A stretch of 25,331 nt of DNA from JACDDK01 sp038198445 (GTDB lineage: Bacteria; Actinomycetota; Rubrobacteria; Rubrobacterales; Rubrobacteraceae): contig JBBPZZ010000132.1 of NCBI GenBank assembly GCA_038198445.1, forward strand, positions 1 to 25,331, given 5' to 3'. This document shows positions 1-7,004 of the stretch, in pieces. The notes below the pieces were generated by a model, which saw only the letters and a list, made by a program, of their open reading frames with translations, was not told where the DNA came from and did not search any database. The translations under genes and the position numbers were made by a program. The first letter of the stretch is position 1; each line of letters starts with the position of its first letter.

Positions 1-845
1 CCGCCGACCTCGCGCACCCGGCCGCCGAACCCGCCCACGCCCTCCTCGCCCACCCCGAAGCGCTCGCGCACGTCCGGACCCCGCTTGCGCCCGCCCATCC
101 CGACACCGCGCCTTTGCACGCAGCCATCGGCGACCTCCAGACGCTCACCGGAGAGTACGAACAGGCGCTCGCAAGCTACGAGACGGCCGCCGCGCTCAGT
201 ACTGGAGAGGTTCTGGCCAGAGTCGAACACAAGCTGGGCGATGTCCACGGGCGGCGAGGAGAGTGGGAGCTGGCCGAGTCCCATTACGCGGCGGCTCTGG
301 AGGCGCTCGGACAAGCTGACTCACCAGAGCATGCCAGACTCTACGCTGATCGGAGTCTGCTTGCCCATCGCCAGGGTCAAGACCAAGCGGCGTCCGAGTT
401 CGCGCATCGTGCGCTAGAGCTGGCCGAAGAGGCGGACGATGCGCGCTCGCTCGTCCAGGCCCACAATGCCCTGGGCATACTGGCGAGCAACCGGGAAGAC
501 CTCGACGAAGCGCGCCGGCATCTGGAACGCAGCCTGGCCCTTGCGGAGAGCCTCGATGACCCCGAGGCTCGGATCGCCGCCGTCAACAACCTGGCGCTGG
601 CCCTCGGCAGGGGCGGAGAGATCGAAGAGGCAATAGAGCTGGCCGAAACCGCACTCGCGTTATGTGTCTCTCTGGGAGATCGTCACCGTGAAGCAGCGCT
701 GCACAACAACCTGGCGGACCTGCTCCATGCCGCGGGCCGCTCGGAGGAGTCCATGTCGCACCTCAAGGAGGCCGTGGCTATCTTCGCCGAGATCGGTGAG
801 GAAGGAGCGCTTCAGCCCGAGATCTGGAAACTCACCGAATGGTGA
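1..845 (+). CDS. TPR-repeat protein, C-terminal part (5' end outside window)
   Basis: The reading frame is open from the left edge, so this is the last ~280 residues of a larger protein; the TTG at 114 is internal. It consists of about six degenerate tetratricopeptide-type helical hairpins of 35-42 residues, with repeated patterns such as ALGDVHGRRGEWELAE-like, AHNALGILASNREDLDEA and LHNNLADLLHAAGRSEES. These build a superhelical protein-interaction scaffold. Alternating Ala/Leu/Glu-rich helices with few gaps fit a TPR domain of the kind found at the end of AAA/NB-ARC-type regulators or class III adenylate cyclases with ATPase domains. The N-terminal domains that would decide between these lie outside the window. 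It ends in PEIWKLTEW. It is the only plus-strand gene and converges on the GNAT gene with a 90-bp gap in which no clear terminator hairpin is visible. Confidence 0.8.
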   Translation, partial: ADLAHPAAEPAHALLAHPEALAHVRTPLAPAHPDTAPLHAAIGDLQTLTGEYEQALASYETAAALSTGEVLARVEHKLGDVHGRRGEWELAESHYAAALEALGQADSPEHARLYADRSLLAHRQGQDQAASEFAHRALELAEEADDARSLVQAHNALGILASNREDLDEARRHLERSLALAESLDDPEARIAAVNNLALALGRGGEIEEAIELAETALALCVSLGDRHREAALHNNLADLLHAAGRSEESMSHLKEAVAIFAEIGEEGALQPEIWKLTEW

Positions 846-935
846 GGCTCACTCCCTGCCTATGTCTGACGGGCATCTTCTTTTCGTACAAGAGCAAGAT
901 GAGGAGTTGGCTGGTTGTGTAGGATCTGCTGCTGA

Positions 936-1535
936 TCAGGTACGCCCCACCCGGCTCATGAACCAGTTCGGCCTGTGCAGGACCGTAGCCTCGTCGATAA
1001 TCTCGAAGCCGAACCTTTCATAGAAGCAGACGTTCTCCGCTTTGTCTGTTTCCAGGTAGGCCTCTTCACCTGCCTCATCCATACGCTCGGCGAAGCGTTC
1101 CATCATGCGGCTGCCGATGCCCAGTCCCTGTAACTCGGGCTCGACGACACCGGGGCCCAGATGCCAGTGCCGCTCCTGGGGGTCGCGTTTCTTCCACTCC
1201 TGGATCCAGCGAAGCGTCTGGACCGTCCTGGCCGGACCCGCGCGGAGTATGGCGGGCGCAATGCGCGCCACGTGCCGTATTGGGGGTTGGCATGTGCCCG
1301 GCGGGGCCAAACCCAGAACGCCCACGATCACACCTCCCCGGCGCGCGCAGATCGGCGTCTGTTGCATAAGCAGCAGCAACCTCCCGAAGAAGCGTTCGAG
1401 AGTTCGCATCCTGGCGAGCGGATCTTTCCCCATCGCGGCCTGGTGGATCGGATTATCGCGCATGCCGCGGGCGAGCACCCTGGCGGCAGAGCTCATTTCC
1501 GCAGGCGCGACCTCGCCTATCGTAACCTCAAACAT
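936..1535 (-). CDS. GNAT family N-acetyltransferase
   Basis: Predicted cytoplasmic acetyl-CoA-dependent N-acetyltransferase of 199 residues. The acetyl-CoA pyrophosphate-binding motif A is visible as PELQGLGIGSRMM (about 133-145; R/Q-x-x-G-x-G/A form), and motif B as LETDKAENVCFYERFGFE (about 161-178) with the Tyr of FYERFGF placed as the usual general acid. The substrate cannot be inferred. ATG at 1535 is preferred over the in-frame ATG at 1556 because AAGGA lies 7 nt upstream of it; this leaves an 8-bp overlap with the end of the membrane protein gene (copy 1), the same overlap size as at two array junctions. It is the last gene of the left operon. Confidence 0.85.
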   Translation of the reverse strand: MFEVTIGEVAPAEMSSAARVLARGMRDNPIHQAAMGKDPLARMRTLERFFGRLLLLMQQTPICARRGGVIVGVLGLAPPGTCQPPIRHVARIAPAILRAGPARTVQTLRWIQEWKKRDPQERHWHLGPGVVEPELQGLGIGSRMMERFAERMDEAGEEAYLETDKAENVCFYERFGFEIIDEATVLHRPNWFMSRVGRT

Positions 1536-2769
1536 CACGAGATCCTTGCTCTCCATCCGGCGGCCTCAGCCACAGGCTGACATGTTCCGGTTGCAGCGTC
1601 TCCTGGATGACCGATACCATATCGCCGGTCAGGGTATCCAGGTCCGTCTCGTTCCGCAGCCGTCCACCAAAGGCCTCTAGCGTCTTCGCCGCATCGTATT
1701 TACGGCGATAGAAGCGGCGGTCGATGAATCCTTGTATAAGCCGTCTGAGCGGCTGGAAGAGGGCGGCGATTGCCAGTGTGGAGGCGATGACCGCCAGGTT
1801 GGATTCCTGACCGGTGAGTGTTCGGAAGATGTACTGCGAGGTGACAACGCCGCCAGAATACACCAGCGCCAGGGTAATCGTCAGCGCGCCGTAGACGAGT
1901 GTGCGGTTGATGAGGCGGTCGATGTCGTAAAGGTGGTGGCGCGAGATGGCGATACCGACCGCGACCGGGAGGATCAAGATACCAGCTATCATGATTCCGA
2001 AGCCGGCCCACGAGAGCCACCACACACCCGTCGCTTCGGGAACGGTATAGGTGAGTATGAGGCTGCCCGCCACCACCGTGGCGGCGTAGGCGAACCACTT
2101 GATCTGTTGCCGATCCTCTCCCCTGGCTCGACGTAGCCTGAGTAACAGGGAAACCGCTGCGACGAGGGCGAGGACCCCATTCTCGAGCACCTCGGAGACG
2201 CTCGCAACTGGAGCCAGAAGGCCCTTCGCTCCCTCGATCCCGAGGGGGTTCCGGATGGGGCCGAGCCAGTCTATCGGCCCGGGCAACAACGCCGCCGAGA
2301 TGGTGCCTGCCGTCAGTGCAGCCGCGCTGAGCCACGCGAACCATCGCCACCGGCGAGACGGCAGCCGACCGTCGGGGAACAGGAGGAGCAAGAACACCAA
2401 CAAGCTGATGCCCGGAACCCAGAACCACGAGGAGATCCAGGCCAGCGCTTCGCCACTTGGAAGCGAGCCGGGCTCCGCGAGCAGGGTGTAGGTGGCGTAC
2501 TGTGACGCGAAATGTTCTATCCCGCTGTCGAGACCCAACGCGCAGATGATCCATCCTATGGGGCTCTCGGGGCGGTGCGAGGCTATCACTAGACCGGCCG
2601 GCGAGGCGGCTATTGTGACCACCGTGAGCAGAGCCCAATAGTCGAAGATGTGTACGCCCGGATGGGAACGGTTTAGAGCCAGAAGCAGGAGAGCGAGAGC
2701 CGTCAGCGTCAGGACGAATGCACCCGCACACCAGGTGAGCCAGATAGCTGTGCGCGCTCTCATTCGCAT
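1528..2769 (-). CDS. Kinase-less sensor-like membrane protein, detached array paralog (copy 1, subtype A2)
   Basis: 413 residues with about 10 hydrophobic membrane segments. Landmarks: HRPESPIGW (65-73), LLLFPDGRLPSRRW (128-141), NPLGIEG in a loop, RQQIKW, YDIDRLINRTLVYG starting at 281, and a cytoplasmic helix RRFYRRKYDAAKTLEAF from about 351 ending in LQPEHVSLWLR (402) plus an 11-residue tail. There is no HATPase, GAF core or HisKA segment. It sits 4.2 kb from the main array, inside an operon of small enzymes, 47 bp after the split-barrel gene. Its N-terminus (ALNRSHPG...DYW, HFASQYATY) is closest to copy 15 (ALNLSHPN...DYW, HFSAQYAIY), the promoter-proximal gene of the array. ATG at 2763 is an alternative start. 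The family assignment is secure, the cellular role unknown. Confidence 0.88.
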   Translation of the reverse strand: MRMRARTAIWLTWCAGAFVLTLTALALLLLALNRSHPGVHIFDYWALLTVVTIAASPAGLVIASHRPESPIGWIICALGLDSGIEHFASQYATYTLLAEPGSLPSGEALAWISSWFWVPGISLLVFLLLLFPDGRLPSRRWRWFAWLSAAALTAGTISAALLPGPIDWLGPIRNPLGIEGAKGLLAPVASVSEVLENGVLALVAAVSLLLRLRRARGEDRQQIKWFAYAATVVAGSLILTYTVPEATGVWWLSWAGFGIMIAGILILPVAVGIAISRHHLYDIDRLINRTLVYGALTITLALVYSGGVVTSQYIFRTLTGQESNLAVIASTLAIAALFQPLRRLIQGFIDRRFYRRKYDAAKTLEAFGGRLRNETDLDTLTGDMVSVIQETLQPEHVSLWLRPPDGEQGSRDV

Positions 2770-2816
2770 CGTCCCGTTACCCGCTCTGAGCAGTGACTCG
2801 TCCTCATCACTGTAAC

Positions 2817-3284
2817 TTATCTAGTGGAACTTCCGCGCTCTTCGGGGCGGCCCAGAGCTTCCGCTTTGATGGCATTGATCTCATCCCAGGGGATTCGGGG
2901 ACGGGAGAGATCACGCTTCTTTAGATAGCGTCCGGCTCGCCGCCGCGAGCCCATGAAGAAACGCGCCACGGCGGGAAGTCCACCGATACCGGCTCCCGGA
3001 ATGAACTGCCGGGGCTCGAAGCTCCAGCCCCCGGCCTCCCGCACCAGTACGCCGCGCACGAGGAAGCTCTTGAGGTTCCACAGGTTTTCGTCGTGCTGGT
3101 GGCAGAGCAAACTTGCGGGACCGGGCTGGATGGGCGCACCGGGCGGTAGTTGCACCCGCAGCGTCCGCGTCTCCGAGTCCGACCGGGGCTGGCAGCGTGC
3201 GCTGAATGTATAGCCTTCGGCGTCCACCCCCGTCAGGACTGCGCTCTGGAAGTCCGACAGGTGCTTCGTGATCTCATCCCACAT
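2817..3284 (-). CDS. Pyridoxamine 5'-phosphate oxidase-like split-barrel protein
   Basis: 155 residues. The opening WDEITKHLSDFQSAVLTGVDAEGYTFSARC is the first strand pair of a flavin-binding split barrel, and LLCHQHDENLWNLKSFLVRGVL (about 59-80) matches the core of a small actinobacterial branch of the PPOX-like superfamily, which binds FMN, F420 or haem. The conserved IPWDEINAIKAEA near the C-terminus supports a functional full-length protein. A strong GGAGGT lies 5 nt upstream of the ATG. It overlaps the preceding split-barrel gene by 11 bp, so the two are coupled and could form a heteromeric pair; that is inference. Substrate and cofactor are not determinable from sequence alone. Confidence 0.72.
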   Translation of the reverse strand: MWDEITKHLSDFQSAVLTGVDAEGYTFSARCQPRSDSETRTLRVQLPPGAPIQPGPASLLCHQHDENLWNLKSFLVRGVLVREAGGWSFEPRQFIPGAGIGGLPAVARFFMGSRRRAGRYLKKRDLSRPRIPWDEINAIKAEALGRPEERGSSTR

Positions 3285-3798
3285 GGTCCACCTCCATCTC
3301 GAAAGGTGCTTGGGAGAAGTCGCCTCCCGGCCACCACAGGATGCGGCGCGGCGTTACGTGGATCAGGAGCCGCATGTAATACCAGTCCATGAGGTAGCGC
3401 AGGAGAGGATTGCTGCTGTACACGCCGGAGGCTGGCTGCCGCTGGTAGGCCCGCCGCAACTCGTCCTCGAAACCCTCGACCGAGGTCACCAACGCGTCTG
3501 GAGCTTCGGCGTCGCCCTGCACCAGGACGGCGGGCGGGTCTTCGAGGCTGCTGGCCGTGTGGTCGGAGAAGAGCAGCGAGACGTGTGGGTTGCGCCGGAT
3601 GTTGAAAACTTTCTGCGCGAGGGCGATCGAGGTCGTTATCATAAAGCGTCCCTCATCTGGTTGCCAGAAGGGCAGGGTGGGCCAGACAATTGGGGTGCCG
3701 TCTCTGGCGAGCGTGGACATCTCGCAGGTGCGGAACTCGCGGAAGACCGCCTCGATCTCTGGCGGAAGATCTAAGCTCTCGTGTGATGGATGGGTCAT
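3274..3798 (-). CDS. PPOX-class (split-barrel) flavin/F420-dependent protein
   Basis: 174 residues. The segment MSTLARDGTPIVWPTLPFW (about 27-45) is the typical N-terminal strand pair of pyridoxamine-phosphate-oxidase-like proteins, and KVFNIRRNPHVSLLFSD (63-79) is the family's hallmark RxNPxVsLxF region that follows the cofactor-binding strands. The C-terminal TPRRILWWPGGDFSQAPFEMEV resembles the F420/FMN-dependent branch, where this strand closes the barrel. AAGGAG lies 6 nt before the ATG, and the start overlaps the cupin stop by 4 bp (ATGA), so translation is coupled. A role in reducing or binding a flavin/deazaflavin is likely; the substrate is unknown. Confidence 0.8.
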   Translation of the reverse strand: MTHPSHESLDLPPEIEAVFREFRTCEMSTLARDGTPIVWPTLPFWQPDEGRFMITTSIALAQKVFNIRRNPHVSLLFSDHTASSLEDPPAVLVQGDAEAPDALVTSVEGFEDELRRAYQRQPASGVYSSNPLLRYLMDWYYMRLLIHVTPRRILWWPGGDFSQAPFEMEVDHVG

Positions 3799-4361
3799 CG
3801 TTCACTCCTTGCTGAAAACCGCGGGTAGCGGCCCCGATATCCGCGGCGGCGGGCGAGGGGCGAGAGCGTGGATATGATCGCCCGCTGTAGCCGCAGCGGT
3901 AACAGAGGGACGGCGAGCTCGTTCCTGAAATCTTCGAGCAGGGCGATTACCTGAAGCGGATGCGGGACGCCGTTCCTGGTGGTCTTGCCGTCGCCCGTCA
4001 GGCCATAGATAGTCTCGAAGAGAGATTCCGTATCAAGAGCCGGCCGGAACTCTATGATGGTATGCACGCCTTCGTCGCCCTCGTTCCACCAGCCGTGGAG
4101 AACGCCCGGTGGCACGGTTGCAGTCTCACCGACGCCCAGACTGTACTTATACCTTCCTACACGGACTCCGAGCGTGCCGGAGATGATCTCGAAGCGCTCC
4201 TCCTGATAGGGGTGGGTGTGCGCGCCACCCGGCAGGAAGCCGCCCGGATTGAGGAACCAGTCGATCATTAGTAGCTCGCCGTCGGTATCCCGGCTCGTTT
4301 TCAGAAATGTCAGCCGCTCTCCGGTGAGGGGGTTACCGATCACTTCGCCTGCCTGGGCCAT
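3795..4361 (-). CDS. Cupin domain protein
   Basis: 188 residues with both cupin motifs intact. Motif 1 is GGAHTHPYQEERFEIISG (about 45-62), giving metal ligands His48, His50 and Glu54/Glu55. Motif 2 is GETATVPPGVLHGWWN (about 78-93), giving His89. A single metal-binding beta-barrel with these ligands is expected; the C-terminal ~75 residues (LLEDFRNELAVPLLPLRLQRAI) are helical, as in other actinobacterial single-cupin proteins of this length. AAGGAGG stands 6 nt upstream of the ATG. It is coupled to the next gene by a 4-bp overlap and begins 36 bp after the small membrane protein. Whether it is an enzyme (dioxygenase or isomerase) or a binding protein cannot be told. Confidence 0.85.
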   Translation of the reverse strand: MAQAGEVIGNPLTGERLTFLKTSRDTDGELLMIDWFLNPGGFLPGGAHTHPYQEERFEIISGTLGVRVGRYKYSLGVGETATVPPGVLHGWWNEGDEGVHTIIEFRPALDTESLFETIYGLTGDGKTTRNGVPHPLQVIALLEDFRNELAVPLLPLRLQRAIISTLSPLARRRGYRGRYPRFSARSER

Positions 4362-4397
4362 CGTGCGCCTCCTTGGTTACGCGCCGGGTAACCTGCT

Positions 4398-4817
4398 CTA
4401 GCGTTGGTGGAACATAAAGAACAGTAGAAGCCCTGTACCCAGGACCAGCATGCCGGCTCCAGGCCTCACCGTCTCTATCCGCTCCCCCACCGGGCGTTGC
4501 CGAAGCTCTTCGGGAGCGAGCCGCTCTTCTATGTACTCCGCGCCGCCGTGATCCAGGTAATCGATCTCGTACTCTTCTATCCGATGAGTGTTAGGAGGCG
4601 CTTCCGCCAGGCGGACGTAAAGACCGATCATTCCGACCAGGAGCAGCACCAGCGCGAACAACACTAACCCGGACCCGATCACGTACGAACCCAGAGTCGG
4701 GGCCTCGGCGAGATCCGGCAGGTGAACACCCATCCCCGAGAGGTCACTCATCACCATAAATAGCCCGGTCAGGATCGCCGCCGGACCTCCCCACTGCACG
4801 AGCTTCGAAATATTCAT
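4398..4817 (-). CDS. Small membrane protein, unknown function
   Basis: 139 residues that I do not recognise. Three hydrophobic segments (about 10-28, 43-66 and 121-136) flank an acidic soluble stretch with HRIEEYEIDYLDHGGAEYIEE at about 78-98 and several Pro/Arg. It has no cleavable signal peptide and no catalytic motif. AGAAGG lies 5 nt upstream of the ATG. It is the first gene of the left operon, with a promoter-like module starting 40 bp upstream (4857-4887) that also occurs in front of the array. The conserved acidic core could be a docking surface; this is only inference. Confidence 0.65.
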   Translation of the reverse strand: MNISKLVQWGGPAAILTGLFMVMSDLSGMGVHLPDLAEAPTLGSYVIGSGLVLFALVLLLVGMIGLYVRLAEAPPNTHRIEEYEIDYLDHGGAEYIEERLAPEELRQRPVGERIETVRPGAGMLVLGTGLLLFFMFHQR

Positions 4818-4856
4818 CCGCGCCTTCTCCCTTGCTCGCCTAACATTTCTGACCTT

Positions 4857-4887
4857 ACTCTAGCCAGCGAGCGTCTCCTGAACGTTA
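4857..4887 (-). promoter_or_regulatory. Candidate promoter module shared with the array
   Basis: On the minus strand TAACGTT (4887-4881) is followed by an 18-nt spacer and TAGAGT (4862-4857), a plausible -10 element. The same arrangement with identical spacing occurs at 24696-24666 in front of copy 15; 24 of 31 positions agree, including AGGAGACG in the spacer. Predicted transcription would begin near 4850, leaving a leader of about 33 nt before the ATG at 4817. The -35 half does not resemble TTGACA, so an alternative sigma factor or an activator site is as likely. A caution: GTTCAGGAGACGCT here also matches the codons for VQETL in copy 13, so a degenerate gene remnant is an alternative. Confidence 0.4.
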
Positions 4888-4902
4888 CGAAAAGCGTTAC
4901 GA
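4883..4902. repeat. Tandem direct repeat CGTTACGA x2
   Basis: CGTTACGA occurs at 4883-4890 and 4895-4902, a 12-bp period separated by AAAG. The first copy overlaps the upstream element of the candidate promoter. Two half-sites about one helical turn apart suit a dimeric activator or a doubled -35 region. No second pair was seen in front of the array, where only one TAACGTT is present. Confidence 0.5.
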
Positions 4903-4951
4903 GGAAAGTTTTTTGAGAACGGCGAAATTTATTTCTCGCGCAAGTGCTGGA

Positions 4952-4997
4952 GATAGCGTCTCGTGACACTGAAGTTGCGGCGTAAAGCGACGCTATC
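4952..4997 (-). repeat. Perfect 9-bp inverted repeat, possible transcript-end hairpin
   Basis: GATAGCGTC at 4952-4960 and GACGCTATC at 4989-4997 are exact complements separated by 28 nt. On the minus strand the structure lies 50 bp after the stop of the short charged-protein gene and before the next promoter-like module, where a terminator would be expected. No T tract follows it on that strand, so it is not a classical intrinsic terminator; a 3' stabilising hairpin or a dyad operator are the alternatives. Confidence 0.4.
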
Positions 4998-5046
4998 CTT
5001 TTGGCGTTCGGTAGAGGCGTGACCTACGTGCCAGCGCTTGAGCAGC

Positions 5047-5412
5047 TTACTCAAACACCAGCCAGGAGCCCTTTATGTCAGCGCCTCTCTGACTACCCTC
5101 GCTGCTCGGTATCGCGTTGATGAGGCGAGGTTGCTTTTCGACGAACTCTTGCAAAGCCTTCCCGGATTCCTCCGAATGCACGACGAACACGACCTGATGC
5201 TCCTTCGTTATCTCCTCCAGAGACAGCTCGCGAGATTCCTCGTCGCTTGCGACACGCACCAGCATCTTCTCTCGCTCGTTCGCCTCTGCCCAAAGCTCTT
5301 CTCTGCCAAGATCAAGCTCCGCCTCGCGAGCCCTCCTCCGCTCTTGCGACGCGTAGATACGTCTCTCGACCGTATGCACTACCCTTTCAATAAAGCTCTC
5401 TTTCTTTTCCAC
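5047..5412 (-). CDS. Short, highly charged, coiled-coil-like protein, unknown function
   Basis: 121 residues with the start at GTG 5412, chosen because GGAAAGGAG lies 6 nt upstream; the in-frame GTG at 5457 has no visible ribosome-binding site. Residues about 5-75 are rich in Glu, Arg and Lys with heptad-like spacing (ERRRAREAELDLGREELWAEANEREK), predicting a long helix or coiled coil. The C-terminal part (ITKEHQVVFVVHSEESGKALQEF, then GADIKGSWLVFE) may form a small strand-helix unit. No known domain is recognised. It follows the flavoprotein by 127 bp on the same strand. A plus-strand frame covers the same DNA, but it lacks a ribosome-binding site and has a Leu/Arg/Pro-heavy composition typical of a shadow. 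Confidence 0.55.
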   Translation of the reverse strand: MEKKESFIERVVHTVERRIYASQERRRAREAELDLGREELWAEANEREKMLVRVASDEESRELSLEEITKEHQVVFVVHSEESGKALQEFVEKQPRLINAIPSSEGSQRGADIKGSWLVFE

Positions 5413-5539
5413 GAAGGACTCCTTTCCGTAATTCTGCGTGGCCGGAACGTGGTTCACCAGCCATGGCGCATAGTGCAGCGATTCCGCTTTCTCGACATCG
5501 CAATCGTAGCTGTCACCTCCGATCTATTGGTCTCGCGTT

Positions 5540-7004
5540 CTATCCATCCGCGTGTTCCCACTCCGCCGCCCGTGGCCTGTTCCCATCTTTACTCTGCTCC
5601 GACGCCAGAGGCGCCATGCCAAGCTCTCGCACGATCTGGCGCGCCGCGAGGCCGACGACGGCCGTGAAAGTAGGATAGGCGAGTTCGAGGTCCGCCAACT
5701 GCTCAACGCGCATCCCGGCGCGCATGGCCGTGGCGACGACCTGGACGACCTCGACTGCCTGCTCGCCGACGATGTGTCCGCCCAGAACGCGCCGCGTCGA
5801 ACGGGAGACCAGCAGCTTGCAAGAGCCTTCGGTATGGCCGTCGATCACACCACGATCAAGGTCCGCATATGGGACTACCGCGACGGCGCAGCCTTGCTCG
5901 CTCCGCGCCTGGGCCTCGGTTTGTCCCACACCCGCGTACTCGGGGTCCGTGAAGCCGCCGTGCGGCACGACGGCGTGGCGCAGTGTTCGCTCCCTATCGA
6001 GCACGGCGTTCTCGGCGGCGAGGGCTCCTTCGTGGGTGGCGCTCTGCACCAGCATCATGCGCCCGGTCAGGTCGCCGGCCGCGAAGACGTGTGGCGCTCG
6101 CCCGCAGCGTGTCGTCCACCGTCACGTAACCGCGCCCGGATTCAACGCCAGCGGCATCCAGGTTCAGGTCCTCCACACCACCGACCCAACCGACCGCGAG
6201 CACCACCGCTTCGACTTCGACAGACCGTTCCTCTTCTCCTTCGGAGTAGAACAGGCGCACACCCCCGTTCGTTTTCTCGATCCGCTCGACCCCGCCGATG
6301 CCCGCGACGACCTCTATCCCCCGCCGGGCGAAAGCCTCCGCGACTCCTCGCGAGACCACCTCGTCTTCGCCGCCCAGGATGCACGGCGCGGCTTCGAGGA
6401 GGTGTACCCGTGACCCGAACGCCGCGAAGACCGAGGCGAGCTGGCAGCCGGTGGCCGCCCCGCCAACCACCGCGACCGAGGAGGGCAAGCCTTTCATACT
6501 CCAGACGTCGCTGTGGGTGAGAGCATACTCGCTGCCGAGGAACCCTAGCCGCCGGGCGTGACCGCCGGCGCAGAGGATGAATTTCTCCGCTTGCAGGTTC
6601 ATGCCGTTGGTTAGATTGATCGTATGCTCGTCGACGAAGCTGGCCTCTCCGGCCCGGTCGATCACGCGCACGCCGGCGGCTTCGAGCCGGCTCCGCAGTT
6701 GTTTCTTTTCCTGGACTTGATACACGATGCGCTGCGTCCGGTTCAGGAGGCGCGCGAAGTCCAGCTTCGGCGGCTCACCTTCGAGCCCGTAGTCGGCGAA
6801 CTGCTCCACGTCGCGCGCCAGCCGCGCCGCCTTGGCGAGGACGCGGGTCGGGACGCAGCCGTCGTTGGTGCATGTCCCGCCCAGGTTGCCGCGCTCGACC
6901 AGGGCGACGTTCGCGCCCAGCTCGCTGGCGCGCAAGGCCGCCGTTACGCCGGCCGGTCCGCCCCCGATCACGACGACGTCGAAGCCCTCGTTATCTTGAT
7001 GCAT
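5540..7004 (-). pseudogene. Pyridine-nucleotide-disulfide flavoprotein (mercuric reductase/lipoamide dehydrogenase-like), frameshifted
   Basis: The N-terminal frame (7004 to about 6095) has the FAD motif VVIGGGPAG (11-19), the redox pair GGTCTNDGC (Cys45, Cys50) and an NAD(P)-binding VAVVGGAATGCQLA (177-190). The second FAD motif should read APHVFAAGDLTGR but is split: after Ala304 the frame changes near 6092-6097 and continues as PHVFAAGDLTGRMM down to 5540. One base too many or two too few accounts for it. Both halves are otherwise intact, giving ~488 residues, normal for the family, so a recent mutation or a sequencing error is likely. The dimer-interface motif that should read HPTxSE is YPTFTA (about 5658-5679), so the catalytic His-Glu dyad is absent and classical disulfide-substrate chemistry is doubtful. 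The start overlaps copy 2 by 14 bp; AGAGG precedes the ATG. Confidence 0.82.

Larger units (their letters stand above)
4818..5046. other. Intergenic region between the two minus-strand transcription units
   Basis: This 229-bp stretch is the longest clear non-coding gap. From right to left it holds the 9-bp inverted repeat, an AT-rich patch with GCGAAATTTATTTCTCGC at 4922-4939, a run of six T (4909-4914), the CGTTACGA pair, the promoter-like module and the ribosome-binding site AGAAGG for the small membrane protein. No credible reading frame is seen on either strand. Confidence 0.6.

Noticed and set aside
846..935. Possible bidirectional terminator between the converging TPR and GNAT genes
   Set aside because: Only a 5-bp palindrome (GTGAG-G-CTCAC) overlapping the stop region is seen, without a T tract.
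4857..4887. Promoter module read as a degenerate 3' end of an array gene (frame ..NVQETLAG then stop)
   Set aside because: Only about 14 bp match copy 13, the upstream context encodes nothing like the family, and the second occurrence shares the flanking TAACGTT and TAGAGT that no paralog has. It is kept as an alternative, not as the main reading.
5038..5667. Plus-strand frame of 209 codons opposite the short charged gene
   Set aside because: No ribosome-binding site, Leu/Arg/Pro/His-heavy composition, and it runs into the 3' end of the flavoprotein gene on the other strand; the minus-strand frame has GGAAAGGAG at the right distance.
5552..6520. Plus-strand frames of 322 and 229 codons over the flavoprotein
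   Set aside because: They are antisense shadows of a gene whose FAD, Cys-pair and NAD motifs are clear on the minus strand.
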